A stretch of DNA of 64,000 bases from Bog-473 sp963783245 (lineage in GTDB: Bacteria; Actinomycetota; Acidimicrobiia; Acidimicrobiales; RAAP-2): NCBI GenBank assembly GCA_963783245.1, contig CAWAMS010000003.1, positions 434,001 through 498,000 on the forward strand. Direction: 5' to 3'. Shown here piece after piece: positions 51,901 to 61,699 of this stretch; position 1 is the stretch's first letter; every line of letters starts with the position of its first letter. Made by a program: the position numbers and the translations under genes. The notes beneath the pieces were generated by a model. That model did not search any database, was not told the origin of the DNA, and saw nothing but the letters and a program-made list of their open reading frames with translations.

Positions 51901-53005
51901 CGTGGCTCCCGCTCCCTGATCCGGCAGGCGCCCCGCCCCGCCCGGTTTCCCCCAACCGTTCTCCTAACCGTTCCCCGACCACATGCGCCGCCGCCAAGGC
52001 CCGCGGGTAGTCCATCCGCGTCGGGCCGAAGAGCCCCACTGCTCCGAGTTCGTGCCCGTCGATCGCCACCGGAGCCACGACGACGGCGCACGACGCGAGG
52101 GGCTCGTAGCCGTGCTCAGCGCCGATGGCCACCGAGAGCCCCCGGTTGAGGACGTCGCGCAACAGGGTCACGACGACGAGCTGCTGTTCGAGGATGCCCA
52201 ACACCGAGCGCACGGTCTCGACGGCATCGAAGGACTGGGCCAGCCGCGAAGGGCCGCCGACGAAGACCTGATCCGATTCCATGGAACGCTCGATCAGCCC
52301 GAATGCGGTCCCCGCCGACGCTACGACCCGGTCGACCACTGCGTTCCCCGTGCGGGGCACCGACCAGGTGGAGGAGGCCGTCCGGTCGATGAGATGCGTG
52401 TTGAGCAGCGCGCTCGCCTGGCTCAGCGCTTCGTCGGAGGGATCGACGTCGAGGTCGAGGTCGATCGTCCGCTTCTCCACGGCCCCGTCGGAGAGCACGA
52501 CCACCAGCAGGGCGACGCGGGGCGCCAGGCCGACGACCTGGACGGAGCGTATCGTCGCCGAGTCGTGGGAGGGCCCGACCACGACGGCGGCATAGGAAGT
52601 GAGCTCGGACAGCAGTCCGGTGGCCCGCTCGAGCATGTCCTCCATTTCCCCGTGGACCTGATCGAAGAAAGAGCACACCTGCTTGTGCTGGCTCGGGCCG
52701 AGGACCCCGGGTTGCGTGAGATGGTCGACGAAGAAGCGATAGCCCTTGTCGGTCGGGATACGCCCGGCACTGGTGTGGGGCTGCACGAGATACCCGTCAC
52801 GCTCGAGGGCCACCATTTCGGACCGCACGGTGGCAGAGGACACCTGCACCCCGGGGGCACTGGCGACGTGGGACGAGCCGACGGGCTCGGCGCTCCCGAT
52901 GTACTCGGTCACCACCGCTTCGAGGATCGCCGCCTGGCGGTCGTTCAGGGCGCGCTCGTCAGCATGGGGGTCGATGGGTCCGGCGTGTCGGGCGTGAGGG
53001 GTCAT
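51887..53005 (-). CDS. hrcA: heat-inducible repressor HrcA
   Basis: A 372-residue HrcA that represses chaperone genes by binding CIRCE. N-terminal winged helix LNDRQAAILEAVVTEYIGSAEPVGSSHVA...SSATVRSEMVALERDGYLVQPHTSAGRIPTDKGYRFFVDHL, then the GAF-like dimerisation part with VVVTLLRDVLNRGLSVAIGAEHGY. ATG 53005 is chosen because the CIRCE-like repeat lies just upstream; a GTG at 53020 would lie inside it. Autoregulation with dnaJ is therefore expected. Confidence 0.94.
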   Translation of the reverse strand: MTPHARHAGPIDPHADERALNDRQAAILEAVVTEYIGSAEPVGSSHVASAPGVQVSSATVRSEMVALERDGYLVQPHTSAGRIPTDKGYRFFVDHLTQPGVLGPSQHKQVCSFFDQVHGEMEDMLERATGLLSELTSYAAVVVGPSHDSATIRSVQVVGLAPRVALLVVVLSDGAVEKRTIDLDLDVDPSDEALSQASALLNTHLIDRTASSTWSVPRTGNAVVDRVVASAGTAFGLIERSMESDQVFVGGPSRLAQSFDAVETVRSVLGILEQQLVVVTLLRDVLNRGLSVAIGAEHGYEPLASCAVVVAPVAIDGHELGAVGLFGPTRMDYPRALAAAHVVGERLGERLGETGRGGAPAGSGSGSHDGGN

Positions 53006-53007
53006 AT

Positions 53008-53046
53008 GAGTGCCTGGCACTCAAGTGTACTGAGTGCCAGGCACTC
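53008..53046. promoter_or_regulatory. CIRCE element made of two 15-bp palindromes
   Basis: The core is CTGGCACTC-N9-GAGTGCCAG (53014-53040), matching CIRCE, GCACTC-N9-GAGTGC. Each half is extended to a full palindrome: GAGTGCCTGGCACTC at 53008-53022 and GAGTGCCAGGCACTC at 53032-53046. It lies 2 bases upstream of the hrcA ATG. Confidence 0.9.
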
Positions 53047-53092
53047 TCCCTCAGGCACCCGCCCGACCTCGACATTGAGGCGATATCGGGCC

Positions 53093-54907
53093 TCAGTCGT
53101 CGAGCCGCAAGGCTGAGATGAACGCCTCCTGGGGCACCTCGACCCGCCCGATGTTCTTCATCCGCTTCTTGCCCTCCTTCTGCTTCTCGAGGAGTTTGCG
53201 CTTGCGGGTGATATCGCCGCCGTAGCACTTGGCCAGGACGTCCTTGCGCTTGGCCTTGACGGTCTCACGGGCGACGATCCGTCCGCCGATCGCGGCCTGG
53301 ATGGGGACGTCGAAGAGCTGCCGCGGAATCAGCTCACGCAGCTTGTCGGCCATACGCCGGCCGTAGTTGTCGGCCGACGAGCGGTGCACGATGGTGGAGA
53401 AGGCGTCGCACGGGGCGTGGTTGATCAGGATGTCGACCCGCACGAGGTTGTTCGTGGCGTACCCCTGAGGCTCGTAATCGAGGCTGGCATAGCCCTTGGT
53501 CCGGCTCTTCAACTGGTCGAAGAAATCCAGGACCACCTCGGCCAGGGGGATGGTGTACACCAGCTCGACCCGCTCGGGTGAGAGGTACTCCATGCGGGTC
53601 ATCTCGGCCCGCTTGCTCTGACAGAGCTCCATCACCGTGCCGGTGTACTCCGAGGGGGTCAGGATCGTGGCGGTCAGCATCGGCTCGTCGATATGGTCGA
53701 TGCGGCTGGCATCGGGCAGCTCGGTCGGGTTGTCGACGTCGATCTCCGTGCCGTCGGTGAGGAAGGCCCGGTAGGCCACGCTGGGCGCGGTCGCAATGAG
53801 CGAGAGGTCGAACTCGCGCTCGAGCCGTTCCCGCACGATCTCCATGTGCAGCAGCCCGAGGAACCCGCACCGGAAGCCGATGCCCAGGGCATGGGACGAC
53901 TCGGGCTCGAAGGTGAAACTGGCGTCGTTGAGCTTGAGCTTCTCGAGCGCGTCGCGCAGGTCGGGCAGCTCGTCGCCGTCGACCGGGTAGAGCCCGCAGA
54001 AGACCATCGGCTTGGGGTCCTGATAGCCGGCCAGGGCCTCGGTGGCCCCGTGCACCGCGGTCGTCACGGTCTCACCCGAGCGGGCCTCGCCCACGTCTTT
54101 GATCCCGGCGATGAGGTAGCCGACTTCGCCGGGGCCGAGCACTTTCACCGGGACTCCCACCGGCGTGCGCACGCCCACCTCCTCCATGTCGTGGACGGCG
54201 TTGGCCTGCATGAAGCGGAGACGGGCATCGGCGTGCAGCGTGCCGTCGACGATCCGGATGGAGCTGACAACCCCTCGATACTGGTCGTACGACGAATCGA
54301 AGATGAGTGCCCGCAAGGCTGCGTCCGGATCACCCGTCGGCGCGGGGATCCGGTCGATGACCGCCTGGAGGAGCTCGGGCACCCCCGCCCCGGTCTTGGC
54401 GGAGATCTGCAACACGTCTTCGGCCGCCAGCCCGAGGACGTGCTCGATCTCGAGGGCGCAGCGTTCGGGATCCGCCGCCGGCAGGTCGATCTTGTTGAGC
54501 ACGGCCACGATCTCGAGGTCGTTCTCCATGGCCTGGTAGCAGTTGGCCAGGGTCTGGGCCTGAATGCCCTGGGAGGCGTCCACCAGGAGCACCGCCCCCT
54601 CGCAGGCGGCCAGCGACCGGCTCACCTCGTAGCCGAAGTCGACGTGACCCGGGGTGTCGATCAGATGGAGCACATGGCCGTTGTAGAGGACGCGGACGTT
54701 CTGGGCCTTGATGGTGATGCCCCGTTCCCGCTCGATGTCCATCGAATCGAGGTACTGCTCTCGCATCTGTCGGGGATCCACCGCTCCTGTGATCTCGAGG
54801 ATGCGATCCGACAAGGTCGACTTGCCGTGGTCGACGTGGCTGATGATGGAGAAATTGCGGATGGCGCCCAACGCAACGGGACCACTGGCGGTGAGAGGGA
54901 GCGGCAC
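53093..54907 (-). CDS. lepA: elongation factor 4 (LepA)
   Basis: A 604-residue translational GTPase. G1 ISHVDHGKSTLSDRIL, switch I region REQYLDSMDIERERGITIKAQNV, G3 LIDTPGHVDFGYEV, G4 AVLNKIDLPAADPER, then the LepA-specific C-terminus ending DILINHAPCDAFSTIVHRSSADNYGRRMADKLRELIPRQLF and AKCYGGDITRKRKLLEKQKEGKKRMK. GTG 54907 gives the usual family length. It is intact and is divergent from rpsT. Confidence 0.95.
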   Translation of the reverse strand: MPLPLTASGPVALGAIRNFSIISHVDHGKSTLSDRILEITGAVDPRQMREQYLDSMDIERERGITIKAQNVRVLYNGHVLHLIDTPGHVDFGYEVSRSLAACEGAVLLVDASQGIQAQTLANCYQAMENDLEIVAVLNKIDLPAADPERCALEIEHVLGLAAEDVLQISAKTGAGVPELLQAVIDRIPAPTGDPDAALRALIFDSSYDQYRGVVSSIRIVDGTLHADARLRFMQANAVHDMEEVGVRTPVGVPVKVLGPGEVGYLIAGIKDVGEARSGETVTTAVHGATEALAGYQDPKPMVFCGLYPVDGDELPDLRDALEKLKLNDASFTFEPESSHALGIGFRCGFLGLLHMEIVRERLEREFDLSLIATAPSVAYRAFLTDGTEIDVDNPTELPDASRIDHIDEPMLTATILTPSEYTGTVMELCQSKRAEMTRMEYLSPERVELVYTIPLAEVVLDFFDQLKSRTKGYASLDYEPQGYATNNLVRVDILINHAPCDAFSTIVHRSSADNYGRRMADKLRELIPRQLFDVPIQAAIGGRIVARETVKAKRKDVLAKCYGGDITRKRKLLEKQKEGKKRMKNIGRVEVPQEAFISALRLDD

Positions 54908-55141
54908 GGTCCGTCGATCGTACCGGCCCAGGCCATCGCTCCAGGCCAGGCCCCGGGTCGGCGCCCTCGGTCCCACCCGTCGATCCTGCCCTGTCCCCGG
55001 GCGTGCCGGCACGGGGCGGAGGGTGCGTACCGCTGGTCGAATTGGGGCTGCGACCTGCTATGGTTGCTTCCCGCACCGGTGAGCTGACGCCCGCCGCGCC
55101 GTTCGCCCTGCACCCCATTCGAAAGCATCGAGGATTCTCAC

Positions 55142-55429
55142 GTGGCCAATATTGCAAGCCAGATCAAGCGGAACCGCCAGAACGAGAAGCGCCGGCTGCG
55201 CAACAAGTCGGTGCGGGCCGAACTGCGCACACGCACCAAGAACGCCGTGGCCGCCGCCGAGACCGGTGCCGAGGACAGCGCAGAGCAGCTCCGTCTCGCC
55301 GTGAAGAGAATCGACAAGGCCGCCGCCCGCGGCGTCATTCACAAGAACACGGCCGCCAACCACAAGTCCCGCCTGGTCCGCCGCGTGGCCGCCCTCGAGG
55401 CGGCCATCGCCGAGGCCGAGGCCGAGTAG
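55142..55429 (+). CDS. rpsT: 30S ribosomal protein bS20
   Basis: A 95-residue, very basic helical protein: MANIASQIKRNRQNEKRRLRNKSVRAELRT, then AVKRIDKAAARGVIHKNTAANHKSRLVRRV. It binds 16S rRNA early in assembly. The start is GTG 55142. It is divergent from lepA, the common arrangement in actinobacteria. Confidence 0.95.
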   Translation: MANIASQIKRNRQNEKRRLRNKSVRAELRTRTKNAVAAAETGAEDSAEQLRLAVKRIDKAAARGVIHKNTAANHKSRLVRRVAALEAAIAEAEAE

Positions 55430-55993
55430 TCACCAGCTCCTCAGTCCCCTTTCCGCCCGCGCTCGGCCACGCCGTCCTCTTACGTCGCCCGGGAACGAGA
55501 GGGCGATGATCTTCTCCGGGGCGATCCGGGCCCCGATCGGGTTCTCCTTGCGCAGCCAGGTCTCGAATTCAGGTCCCTGCGTCGGAAGGTAATGGTCGAG
55601 CATCGCCTGGCGTAGCTCGCCGTGGGCGGGATCGAGAAGGTCGAAGAGCTCGGCCCGGCCGTGCACAGTCACCGAGAGCTCCTGACCCGGCAGATACGTG
55701 GCGCTCACCGCCGGGCGTGCAGCGAGATGCCGCATGCGCACAGAGTTGCGGGCCGAGCCGAACCAGAAGGTGCCGTGGAGGAAGTAGCCGTCGACCGGTC
55801 CGGTCAGTGGACGGCCGTCGGCCGTCACCGTGGCCACAACCAGGAGTCGCATCCCCGCCAGGGCCTCGCTGAGCGTTGCCGCGTCGACGCGGTTCTCGTC
55901 ACGCACCATGCTCTTGAGATGCGGCCCGGCCGCTGCGATGCCGGTGTCGAGCAGCTCCTGCAGGCGGCTCAGTTCTTCGGGGGTCTCGTGCAT
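55430..55993 (-). CDS. pyridoxamine-5'-phosphate-oxidase-like split-barrel protein
   Basis: A 187-residue FMN-binding split-barrel protein: LLVVATVTADGRPLTGPVDGYFLHGTFWFGSARNSVRMRHLAARPAVSATYLPGQELSVTVHGRAELFDLLDP. It is related to the PNPOx and F420-binding groups, which actinobacteria have in number. The last 20 residues are Arg-rich and may be a frame error. It converges with rpsT without a gap. Confidence 0.8.
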   Translation of the reverse strand: MHETPEELSRLQELLDTGIAAAGPHLKSMVRDENRVDAATLSEALAGMRLLVVATVTADGRPLTGPVDGYFLHGTFWFGSARNSVRMRHLAARPAVSATYLPGQELSVTVHGRAELFDLLDPAHGELRQAMLDHYLPTQGPEFETWLRKENPIGARIAPEKIIALSFPGDVRGRRGRARAERGLRSW

Positions 55994-56037
55994 TGAGATG
56001 AGTTCAGCACGGAGGTGTTCGCGATGCGCCGGCGGAC

Positions 56038-57033
56038 CTACCGCCGTGAGGCGCCGACCCGCTGACGGGTCTGCCGGCTCAGCCGGGCCACCAGAATTTC
56101 CACGACGAGCTCGGGCGGGAGGCCCGTGGCCCCCTTGACGTCGAGGTCGGCATCGGCCAACAACTCGATGGCCGCCCCGATGCGGGTACTGCCGAGCCGG
56201 CGGGACTGTTCCAAGGCCTTCTTCCCGACGTAGGCGCTGTTCACTGAGAGCAGCTGGGCCGCCTCCTCGCCGCTCGAGATCGTCGCGCCGTCGAGCGCCA
56301 GCATGTTGGCGTAGTGACGGTGCAAGGAGAAGAGCACCTCCACCGCGCTCAGCCCGCCTGCGTCGGTCATGCGATGCAACACGGCGAGGGCAGCCGCCGG
56401 ATCGCCCCGGTCGATGGCATCGGTGAGCTCGTAGCGTGCGACGTTGCCGGCCTCGCCCAGGTACGGCTCGAGATCATCGACCGAAATACGGGCACCGGCG
56501 CCATACGCTGCGGCCAGCGCCGCCAGCAAGCCTTCGACCCGGCCGAGGTCCTCCCCGACGTGCTGCCCCAGCAACTGGGCGGCCTGGGGCTCCAGCTTGA
56601 CCGGCGCGTGACGGAGATGTTCCTGCAGCCACGCCTTGCGGTCACCCGGGCGGCTGACAGCGACGTCGATGACCTTTCCGGCTGCCGTGACGGCTTTGGC
56701 GAGTGGGGCCGGTACCGTCCCGCCCCCGCCGACCAGGATCAGGACGGTGGACGGCAGAGGGTCCTTGACGACGTCGACCAACCGGGGCACGTCCGCGGTG
56801 AGGAGCCGGCCGGCATCTCGGACGACCACCACGCGCCGATCGATGAGGAACGGTGGCGTGAGACAGGCATCCACCACCGCCCCTACGTTGATGTCGTCGC
56901 CCGGACCACCACCGATCTCCTCCACCACCAGCGAGTGATCACGGTCCCCCACGACCTCGGCCAGGAGCGCACGGACTTCCTGGGCCACCAGCGACGGGTC
57001 GTCGCCCTTGACCAGGTACGAGGAAGCGCTCAC
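56038..57033 (-). CDS. holA: DNA polymerase III delta subunit
   Basis: A 331-residue clamp-loader delta subunit. SSYLVKGDDPSLVAQEVRALLAE at the start, a degenerate AAA part with PPFLIDRRVVVVRDAGRLL, then VKLEPQAAQLLGQHVGEDLGRVEGLLAALAAAYG and the C-terminal collar FSLHRHYANMLALDGA. GTG 57033 overlaps the folP stop (GTGA). Confidence 0.88.
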   Translation of the reverse strand: MSASSYLVKGDDPSLVAQEVRALLAEVVGDRDHSLVVEEIGGGPGDDINVGAVVDACLTPPFLIDRRVVVVRDAGRLLTADVPRLVDVVKDPLPSTVLILVGGGGTVPAPLAKAVTAAGKVIDVAVSRPGDRKAWLQEHLRHAPVKLEPQAAQLLGQHVGEDLGRVEGLLAALAAAYGAGARISVDDLEPYLGEAGNVARYELTDAIDRGDPAAALAVLHRMTDAGGLSAVEVLFSLHRHYANMLALDGATISSGEEAAQLLSVNSAYVGKKALEQSRRLGSTRIGAAIELLADADLDVKGATGLPPELVVEILVARLSRQTRQRVGASRR

Positions 57034-57865
57034 TCGGCGGCGCTCACGGCAGCCACCACGTCGCGGACGCGGCAGGTGCCCCGGACGTCGTGCACGCGCA
57101 GGATGCGGCATCCCCAGGCCAGGCCGAGTGCGGCCGCTCCGAGGGATGCGGGGCCGCGCGCGGTCAATTCGAGATCGAGCGTGACGCCGAGGAATGTCTT
57201 GTTGGACGCGGACAGCAACAGCGGATACCCCAGCGCGGCCAGGGCCGACGACGCCCGCAGAAGGGTGAGGGACTGCGCGGCGGTCTTGCCCAGATCCAGC
57301 CCGGCGTCGAGCACGATGCGTTCGGGAGGGATGCCGGCGGCGCGGGCACGCGCCGACCGTTCCGTGAGGAAGCTGGCCACGTCCACCACCACATCGTCGT
57401 ACTGCGGATTCGGGTCGGCCACGCGTGGCGCGAGCCGGATGTGCGTCGCCACCACCGCGGCACCGCAACTCCGCCGCGGCGGGAAGGTAGTCGGGGTCGG
57501 CGAACCCGCTGATGTCATTGCCCATCACTGCGCCCTGCTCGTAGGCGGCGCGGGCGACGGACGCGCGCCACGTGTCGACGGAGATCGGCGTCGCGAAGCG
57601 CGCGGCCAGGCCGGCGATCGCGCCAACGACCCGATCCATCTCCTCGGCCTCGGTGACCTCAGGACCTGGTCCCGCCTTCACACCGCCGACATCGAGGATG
57701 TCGGCCCCCTCGGCCACGAGCGCTTCGGCCCTCGTGTAGAACGCGTCGAGCGCGAACGTCGCGCCCTTGTCGTAGAACGAGTCGGGCGTCCGGTTGAGTA
57801 TGCCCATGACGAGGGCCCTGTGGGTGAGATCGTACCTCTGACCCCCGAGGTCGAGGATCGTTCAC
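57030..57865 (-). CDS. folP: dihydropteroate synthase, two frameshifts
   Basis: Folate-pathway enzyme joining pABA to a pterin. RYDLTHRALVMGILNRTPDSFYDKG, ADILDVGGVKAGPGPEV, ISVDTWRASVARAAYEQGAVMGNDISGF, then after a shift near 57470 VVATHIRLAPRVADPNPQYDDVVVDVASFL, LDAGLDLGKTAAQSLTLL and LLSASNKTFLGV. A second shift in a G run near 57845 separates the likely start (MNDPRP). Members with this non-standard HIRLAPR are common in actinobacteria and may not all be active folate enzymes. It is coupled to holA. Confidence 0.8.
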
Positions 57866-57899
57866 CTGGCGCGTGGAGCCAGGCGCGTGGGTGCAACCA

Positions 57900-58613
57900 T
57901 CAATAGAGCCGCGTGGCCAAGGACCGGCGGAACGTTCCCGTACGCGGATCGTCCGGCCCGAGGGTCTCGAGCAGGTCGACGAACTCCTGTCGGGCCGCGT
58001 CGTCCTCCCGCACCCTGTCGAGCAGGGCGTTCAGCCGCGCTTCGACTGCCGCGTCATCGGTGACCGAGACGTTCGCTCCGCTGTCGATCAAACGGGCCTG
58101 CGCGGCCAGCGTCCGACCTCTGGGCGTCTCGGGGATGCGTGCCAAGAGCGCCAAAGCATCGGCCGTCTCTCCGCGGCCGATCAAGAGATCCGCCAGGGCC
58201 TCCGTCGCCCCTTGGTGGCCCGGTTCGAGCTCGAGTGCCCGGCGCAGCGACGCTTCGTCGCCGTCGGCCACGAGCGCGTCCGCCTCGCTCAGGGCGGGGA
58301 GCAGTTTCTCCACGAAAGCGGTGACCTGGTGTTCGGGTAGTGCGCCGACGAACTGGTCCACCACCTTGCCATCGTGGATGGCGAAGACGGCTGGGATCGA
58401 TTGCACGCCGAAGGACTGGGCGATGCGCGGGTTGTCGTCCACGTTGACTTTGGCCAGTTCAACGGCACCATCCGTGGCCGCTACGGCTCTTTCGAGCATG
58501 GGTCCCAGCGTCGTGCAGGGGCCGCACCACGGGGCCCAGAGATCGACGATGACGGGGACTTCGGTGCTACGAGCGAGTACATCTGTCTGAAAGGTGCTGT
58601 CGGTGACGTCCAT
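57900..58613 (-). CDS. thioredoxin-TPR protein (CnoX/YbbN-like)
   Basis: A 237-residue protein. N-terminal thioredoxin domain with VIVDLWAPWCGPCTTLGPMLERA (WCGPC) and VQSIPAVFAIHDGKVVDQFVGALPEHQV; C-terminal TPR-like helices (ALELEPGHQGATEALADLLIGRGETADALALLARIPETPRG). The YbbN/CnoX group acts as a chaperone-holdase or thiol protein. It starts at ATG 58613 and is divergent from the phosphotransferase gene. Confidence 0.88.
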   Translation of the reverse strand: MDVTDSTFQTDVLARSTEVPVIVDLWAPWCGPCTTLGPMLERAVAATDGAVELAKVNVDDNPRIAQSFGVQSIPAVFAIHDGKVVDQFVGALPEHQVTAFVEKLLPALSEADALVADGDEASLRRALELEPGHQGATEALADLLIGRGETADALALLARIPETPRGRTLAAQARLIDSGANVSVTDDAAVEARLNALLDRVREDDAARQEFVDLLETLGPDDPRTGTFRRSLATRLY

Positions 58614-58725
58614 CGCCTCGTGAGGTTAATAGCTGCGACCAACCGGACCTGCTCCCACGAAAGGAAAGGGACCGGACGGGCGCCCGGATAGGCGGAACCC
58701 GCCCCACCGATTAGCGTCACTATCC

Positions 58726-59771
58726 GTGTCAGACCCGGTGGAAGGCATCCGTGCGGACAGCGTGACCAAATGGTTCTCGGACCATGTGCCGGGGATCGTC
58801 GTGCCTCTGAGCTTCACCTTGATCGCGGGCGGACGATCGAACCTCACGTTCCGGGTGGAAGACGCCGAGGGACGAGCGTGGGTCCTGCGGCGGCCACCGG
58901 TGCACCACGTCCTCCCCACCGCACACGACATGGTGCGTGAGCACCGGCTCATGACCGCACTCGCGCCGTCCGGCATCCCGGTGCCCGAGACCATCGGCCT
59001 GTGCACCGACGAGACGGTCAACGAGCGGCCCTTCTTCGTCATGGAATTCGTCGAGGGCCACATCGTGCGCGATGCCCCCGAAGCCGAGGAGGCGTTCGAC
59101 ATCGCCACCAGAGGCGCCGTTGGCGACCATATGGCCGAGACCCTCTCGTGCGCTGCATGAGGTCGACCCTGCGTCGGTTGGTCTGGGCGACCTCGGCCGG
59201 CACGAGGGCTACATCGAGCGTCAGCTCAAGCGGTGGAGTGAGCAATTCGCCAAAATGCGCGTGGACGGCGTCGATCACGGCGGGGCGATCGAGCGCGTCG
59301 GTGAGGAACTGTCACGCCGGATCCCTCCGCAGCAGCGCACATCGATCGTGCACGGCGACTATCGCATGGACAATGTCGTCCTCAACGACCGGGGTGAGGT
59401 TCGAGCCATCCTCGACTGGGAGTTGTGCACGCTGGGCGATCCCTTGGCCGACCTCGGCCTCCTCATGGACTACTGGACCGACGCTGATGACGCCATGTCG
59501 GTCCTCGGTCGTTCGCCCACCACGGCGCCGGGCTTCGCCACCCGCACGCAGGTGATGGAGCACTACGGCGAGCGTTTCCGATCTCGATCTGACGCAGATC
59601 GGGTACTACTGCGCCTTCGGCTACTGGAAGCTGGCCTGCATCCTGCAGGGCGTCTACGCCCGCTATGCGGCGGGCGCCGGCGCCGGCGACAGCAGCAGCG
59701 TCGACGAGTTCCCGGCGCAGGTCGCCCGCCTCGCGGACATGGCCTCCGAGGCATTGGCGGCCACCCCATGA
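58726..59771 (+). CDS. phosphotransferase (APH/ACAD10-like kinase), two frameshifts
   Basis: Aminoglycoside-phosphotransferase-fold kinase. FTLIAGGRSNLTFRVEDAEGRAWVLRRPP forms the N-lobe and PFFVMEFVEGHIV the hinge. After a shift near 59140 come IVHGDYRMDNVVLND (catalytic loop) and ILDWELCTLGDPLADLGLLMDYW. After another near 59580, QIGYYCAFGYWKLACILQGVYARYAAGAG leads to the end. The group is related to ACAD10-type kinases linked to fatty-acid metabolism. The start is GTG 58726. Its stop overlaps the PAC2 start (ATGA). Confidence 0.82.
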
Positions 59772-60656
59772 GCCCCGACGGACTGACGGAGATCTTCTCG
59801 GTCCACGAGGAGCCCGACCTCAACCGGCCCGTCCTGGTCGTCGCACTCGAAGGCTGGGTCGACGCCGGGTTGGGCGCGACCACGGCCATCGCGTCACTCC
59901 TGGGTCACGGCGAGACCTCTCCCATGGTCACCTTCAACGGCGAGCACTTCCTGGACCAACGCGCACGCCGGCCGGTCGCCCACATCGTCAACGGCATCAC
60001 GACCGACCTCACCTGGCCCCACACGGTGGTCCGGCACGGCCACGACGACGGAGGGGCCGACGTGCTGTATCTCGTCGGGCCCGAGCCCGACTTCCATTGG
60101 CAGGCCTTCACCGATGCCGTCGTCGGGTTGTCCCGATCCTGGCGGGTGCGGATGGTGGTGGGTCTGGGTGCCTTTCCCGCCCCCGCACCCCACACCCGCC
60201 CGGTGAAGCTCGCCGCCACTGCTCCCCCGGCGTCAGCCGAATTGGTGGAGCGAATCGGCATCGTGCAGGGCGAGCTCGAAGTGCCCGCCGGCGTGATGTC
60301 GGTGCTGGAGCTCGCCTTTGCCGACATCGGCATCCCCGTCGTCACCCTGTGGGCCCGCGTGCCCGCACTATGTGGCCGGCATGCCCTTCCCCGAAGCCAG
60401 CGCCGCGCTGGTCGAAGGGCTGGCCGATGTGGCCGGCCTCCGACTCGACTCCTCCGCCCTGCGCCACGCGGCAGACAGCTCACGGCGCCAGGTCGACCAA
60501 CTCATAGCCGACAACGTCGAGCACCGGGCCATGGTCCGGAAGCTCGAGGAGAACATCGACGCCTCCGAGGGGAATGCGATGGGAGTCGAGGAGGTCCCCT
60601 CAGGCGATGAGATCGCCGCGGAACTCGAGAAGTTCCTGCGGGGCGAAGAGCAGTAA
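59768..60656 (+). CDS. PAC2-family protein, frameshifted
   Basis: PAC2 (proteasome-assembly-chaperone-like) protein, about 295 residues. RPVLVVALEGWVDAGLGATTAIASLLG, FNGEHFLDQRARRPV, VLYLVGPEPDFHWQAFTDAVVGL and VVGLGAFPAPAPHTRPV are family-like. Near 60365 the frame moves by one base, with ARVP continuing as HYVAGMPFPEASAALVEGLADVAGL. In actinobacteria PAC2 proteins accompany proteasome-bearing genomes. The only proteasome-like gene in this window is the Anbu type at 4.3 kb, so no link is claimed. Confidence 0.82.
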
Positions 60657-60684
60657 CCGTGAGCGAGGGAGAGGTGCGGAGCAC

Positions 60685-61689
60685 ATGAAGATCGACGGCG
60701 GCATTGGGTTCAGCCCGACGGGCATCGCCGAGGCGGCCCGCCTGGCTGAAGCGAACGGCTACGACGGCGTATGGACGGCGGAGACGTCGCACGATCCGTT
60801 CTTGCCCATCGCCATCGGTGCCGGGGCCACGGAGAAGCTGGAGTTCGGGACCGGGATCGCCGTTGCCTTCGCCCGCAATCCCATGAACCTCGCCGTCCTG
60901 GCCAACGACCTGCAGCTCCTGACCCAGGGTCGGTTCATGCTGGGTCTGGGGAGCCAGATCAAGCCGCACATCACCAAACGCTTCTCCATGCCGTGGTCGC
61001 ACCCGGCGCCGCGCATGCGTGAGCTGATTTTGGCCATCCGGGCCATCTGGGCCACGTGGGACACTGGTGAGAAGCTCGACTTCCGCGGCGAGTTCTACAC
61101 GCATACGCTGATGACCCCGTTCTTCGTCCCCGAGAAGAACCCGTACGGCCCTCCGAAGATCCTGCTGGCAGCCGTCGGCGAGCTGATGACCGAGGTCGCC
61201 GGCGAGGTGGGGGACGGACTCCTCGTCCACGGCTTCTCCACCGAGCGGTACATCCGTGAGGTCACGTTGCCCGCCCTCGAGCGCGGTGCGGCGAAGGCCG
61301 GCAAGTCCCGGGCCGACCTGACCGTTTCGTATCCAGGGTTCGTGGTCACCGGAGCGACCGATGCGGACGTGGCAGCGGCCAGCGGTGCCGTCCGCCAACA
61401 GATCGCCTTCTACGGCTCAACCCCGGCCTATCGACCGGTGCTGGAGCTCCACGGGTGGGGCGACCTGCAGACCGAGCTCAACACGCTCTCCAAGCGCGGC
61501 GAGTGGGTGAAGATGGGCGAGCTCATCGACGACTCCGTCCTCGACGCGTTCGCCGTGGTGGCCCCGATCGGCGAGGTGGCGGCGCAGGTGAAAGCCCGCT
61601 TCGGCGACGTGATCGACCGCTTCAGCTTCTACACCCCTTACACCGTGGAACCAACCGAATGGAAGGCGATCCTGGCGGGGTTCCGCTGA
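60685..61689 (+). CDS. F420-type LLM-class oxidoreductase
   Basis: A 334-residue luciferase-like TIM-barrel oxidoreductase. IAEAARLAEANGYDGVWTAETSHDPFLPIAIGAGATEKLEFGTGIAVAFARNPM is typical of the F420-dependent group, as is FMLGLGSQIKPHITKRFSMPWSHP. The cofactor is inferred from group resemblance. ATG 60685 has GGAG a few bases upstream. It ends 10 bases from the convergent leuS. Confidence 0.86.
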   Translation: MKIDGGIGFSPTGIAEAARLAEANGYDGVWTAETSHDPFLPIAIGAGATEKLEFGTGIAVAFARNPMNLAVLANDLQLLTQGRFMLGLGSQIKPHITKRFSMPWSHPAPRMRELILAIRAIWATWDTGEKLDFRGEFYTHTLMTPFFVPEKNPYGPPKILLAAVGELMTEVAGEVGDGLLVHGFSTERYIREVTLPALERGAAKAGKSRADLTVSYPGFVVTGATDADVAAASGAVRQQIAFYGSTPAYRPVLELHGWGDLQTELNTLSKRGEWVKMGELIDDSVLDAFAVVAPIGEVAAQVKARFGDVIDRFSFYTPYTVEPTEWKAILAGFR

Positions 61690-61699
61690 GCGGACCTGC

